Assembly (NCBI GenBank): GCA_028023455.1
Contig: JAQFVV010012537.1
Location: forward strand, 310,001 to 374,000
Reading direction: 5' to 3'
Origin: Epiperipatus broadwayi
Lineage: Eukaryota; Onychophora; Udeonychophora; Euonychophora; Peripatidae
Length of the DNA: 64,000 bases
Program-made: the position numbers and the translations under genes
Shown: positions 62,815 to 64,000 of the stretch, one piece after another
Position numbering within the stretch: position 1 is the first letter of the stretch
Layout: each line of letters starts with the position of its first letter
The notes under the pieces: generated by a model
What the model saw: only the letters and a program-made list of their open reading frames with translations
Databases searched by the model: none
What the model was told of the DNA's origin: nothing

Positions 62815-64000
62815 CTAAAACAATCAATAATTTTATATTTACTTTTTCCTTGAAAAAATATTTTATTTGCATATATTCTAAAATATTTTTAATTTGCTAG
62901 TTGAAATAATGCACTAGAATATTATTTTTTGATAGCAGGATTAATATTAAAATATTTATTTACATATAAAAAAAAAAGTTCATAACAAAATACCCTTCAC
63001 CCAAATCAATTTTATTCTCTTGTGTCATTCATAATTTAATACATATATATTATAAAGCACATTCAGTGTCCTCTACTACCTCGCCATTTAGCTAAAATAT
63101 AAAATATATAATAACCAAATTCTAAATTGTGAACTATGGCACTTACATTAATAATTGAAAATTGGAATAGACTTGAATCTTATTCATATTAAATATATTT
63201 AACTTGCTTTATTTCAAAATGTGAAAGATAAAATAAATGCAATACAATTATTAAATGTAATATTCTTTTTAATTTGATATTCCTAAAATTCAAAATTTTG
63301 TTATTATATATTTATATTTTACTTAATTAATCAGCTAATAGAGCACTTAAATAGCCTCTTTAATTATAAGACATAGCTCTGTAATGTAATAATTACATAA
63401 TTGATTATGTTATATACATACAAGCATATACAAAGTTATTCAATCTAAATAAAAAAAAGTCACCTCCTCCCTTTGATACTATTATATTTTCCATAAAAAG
63501 TTTAAATACAGCATGATGAAACATATTCTCCAACTACTCTGATTTAATTAAGAAGATACTGACTTAAAACGTATATTTAAAAATAATTTACATTTATTGT
63601 AATCTAAAAGATATGGCTCAAAAATAAAATAAATTTCAATTAAGATAATTTTATCCCGTTATGATTGGTTTCCAAAATATTGCTGTTTAAATCATTATAG
63701 CAAAATTTATAAAAGTGACATAATTTATAATTTAAAAAAATGTGAATCGATGCTTTAATTATCTTGACCATATCTCAGATGACAGAACATGTGACACTTT
63801 GATGAATTATAACCACTCTTGAGTAGAAAAATAATTATCTACAAATTTGCTGCAAAAGTTTATAATCATCACTTCTAATGTCGATTTTTCTTTCTTGAAA
63901 TATTTAGATGCAACTTTGATTAAATCTAAAGAAATCAATAGACAGTAAAAGATAAAACTAAACCATAGGCTGAACAACCATATGAGAATGACATTATCCA
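62640..64000. other. Right edge: exon 1 of window and intron sequence
   Basis: Apart from the exon at 62748-62814, this is AT-rich sequence with no recognisable exon or repeat. The next upstream NBAS exon must lie beyond 64000. Confidence 0.5.
62748..62814 (-). CDS. NBAS: NBAS exon 1 of window (WD40-like region, basic linker)
   Basis: 67-nt exon. Acceptor is ...ttttag before CCATTTAAAG; donor is AAATTAG followed by gtaagt. It reads PFKEEKNPSLQKLSRKRKW, a lysine-rich stretch like the basic linker before the VDVNWWSD motif of human NBAS, and ends in phase 1 so that G joins TT of the next exon to give valine. No further upstream exon is recognisable between 62815 and 64000, so the intron upstream of it reaches past the window edge. 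Confidence 0.85.

Overview
This is a strongly AT-rich animal genomic window (by eye about three quarters A+T), not bacterial. The one host gene I can support is on the minus strand: thirteen short exons spread over about 61 kb (62814 down to 1674). Their conceptual products join in phase into one protein segment of about 445 codons that matches NBAS (neuroblastoma-amplified sequence), a subunit of the ER tethering complex with RINT1 and ZW10. The segment runs from the end of the N-terminal WD40-like region into the Sec39 region. The first exons (upstream of 64000) and most of the C-terminal half (below position 1) are outside the window. Every splice junction fits GT-AG and the phases agree across all twelve introns (80 bp to 15.3 kb).

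Everything else is intronic and largely mobile-element debris: an RTE-like LINE (34.8-37.7 kb) with decayed endonuclease and reverse transcriptase; a second broken copy of it (20.9-22.6 kb); a different LINE fragment (52.4-53.95 kb) cut off by a DNA transposon; two more LINE remnants on the minus strand (28.6-29.0 and 43.5-44.2 kb); a decayed Ty3/gypsy pol (4.4-6.5 kb); and the 3' end of a Penelope-like element with a GIY-YIG domain at the left edge. The retroelement types (GIY-YIG Penelope, an endonuclease resembling LINEs I recall from ticks and spiders) hint at an invertebrate, perhaps a chelicerate, but this is a guess.

Three larger structures stand out. (1) Several short repeats carry sequence matching the minimal type I hammerhead self-cleaving ribozyme: CTGANGA, a short hairpin, GAAAC, a two-base loop, GTC, and a flanking helix I. 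They occur at 17.6, 18.2, 32.85, 33.2, 39.75 and 40.15 kb, with looser versions at 11.0 and 49.5 kb. Two are in direct repeats 386 bp apart, as in a dimeric retrozyme; others sit in palindromic elements with 12-13 bp target duplications, as Penelope-like elements make. (2) A 6.6-kb near-perfect palindrome (56035-62626) flanked by the 8-bp duplication TTTACTAG, each arm holding the same unrecognised open frame of about 77 codons. (3) Two copies of a 1.2-kb terminal-inverted-repeat transposon, in opposite orientation 30 kb apart.

Layout left to right: Penelope-like end (1-480); NBAS exons 13-11 (1.7-3.3 kb); Ty3/gypsy ruin and possible LTR (4.4-9.4 kb); exon 10 (9.4 kb); snapback repeat and a tandem-repeat-rich element (10.9-12.9 kb); exons 9 and 8 (14.4, 17.0 kb); hammerhead palindromes (15.6-18.4 kb); LINE copy with nested palindrome (20.9-22.6 kb); transposon copy 1 (23.8-25.05 kb); exons 7 and 6 (29.2-29.6 kb); hammerhead elements (32.7-33.24 kb); exons 5 and 4 (33.6-33.9 kb); LINE (34.8-37.7 kb); hammerhead dimer (39.7-40.2 kb); retroelement debris (42-48 kb); exons 3 and 2 (49.2-49.8 kb); LINE fragment and transposon copy 2 (52.4-55.15 kb); giant palindrome (56.0-62.6 kb); exon 1 of this window (62.75 kb). 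Exons are numbered here 1 to 13 in transcription order within the window only.
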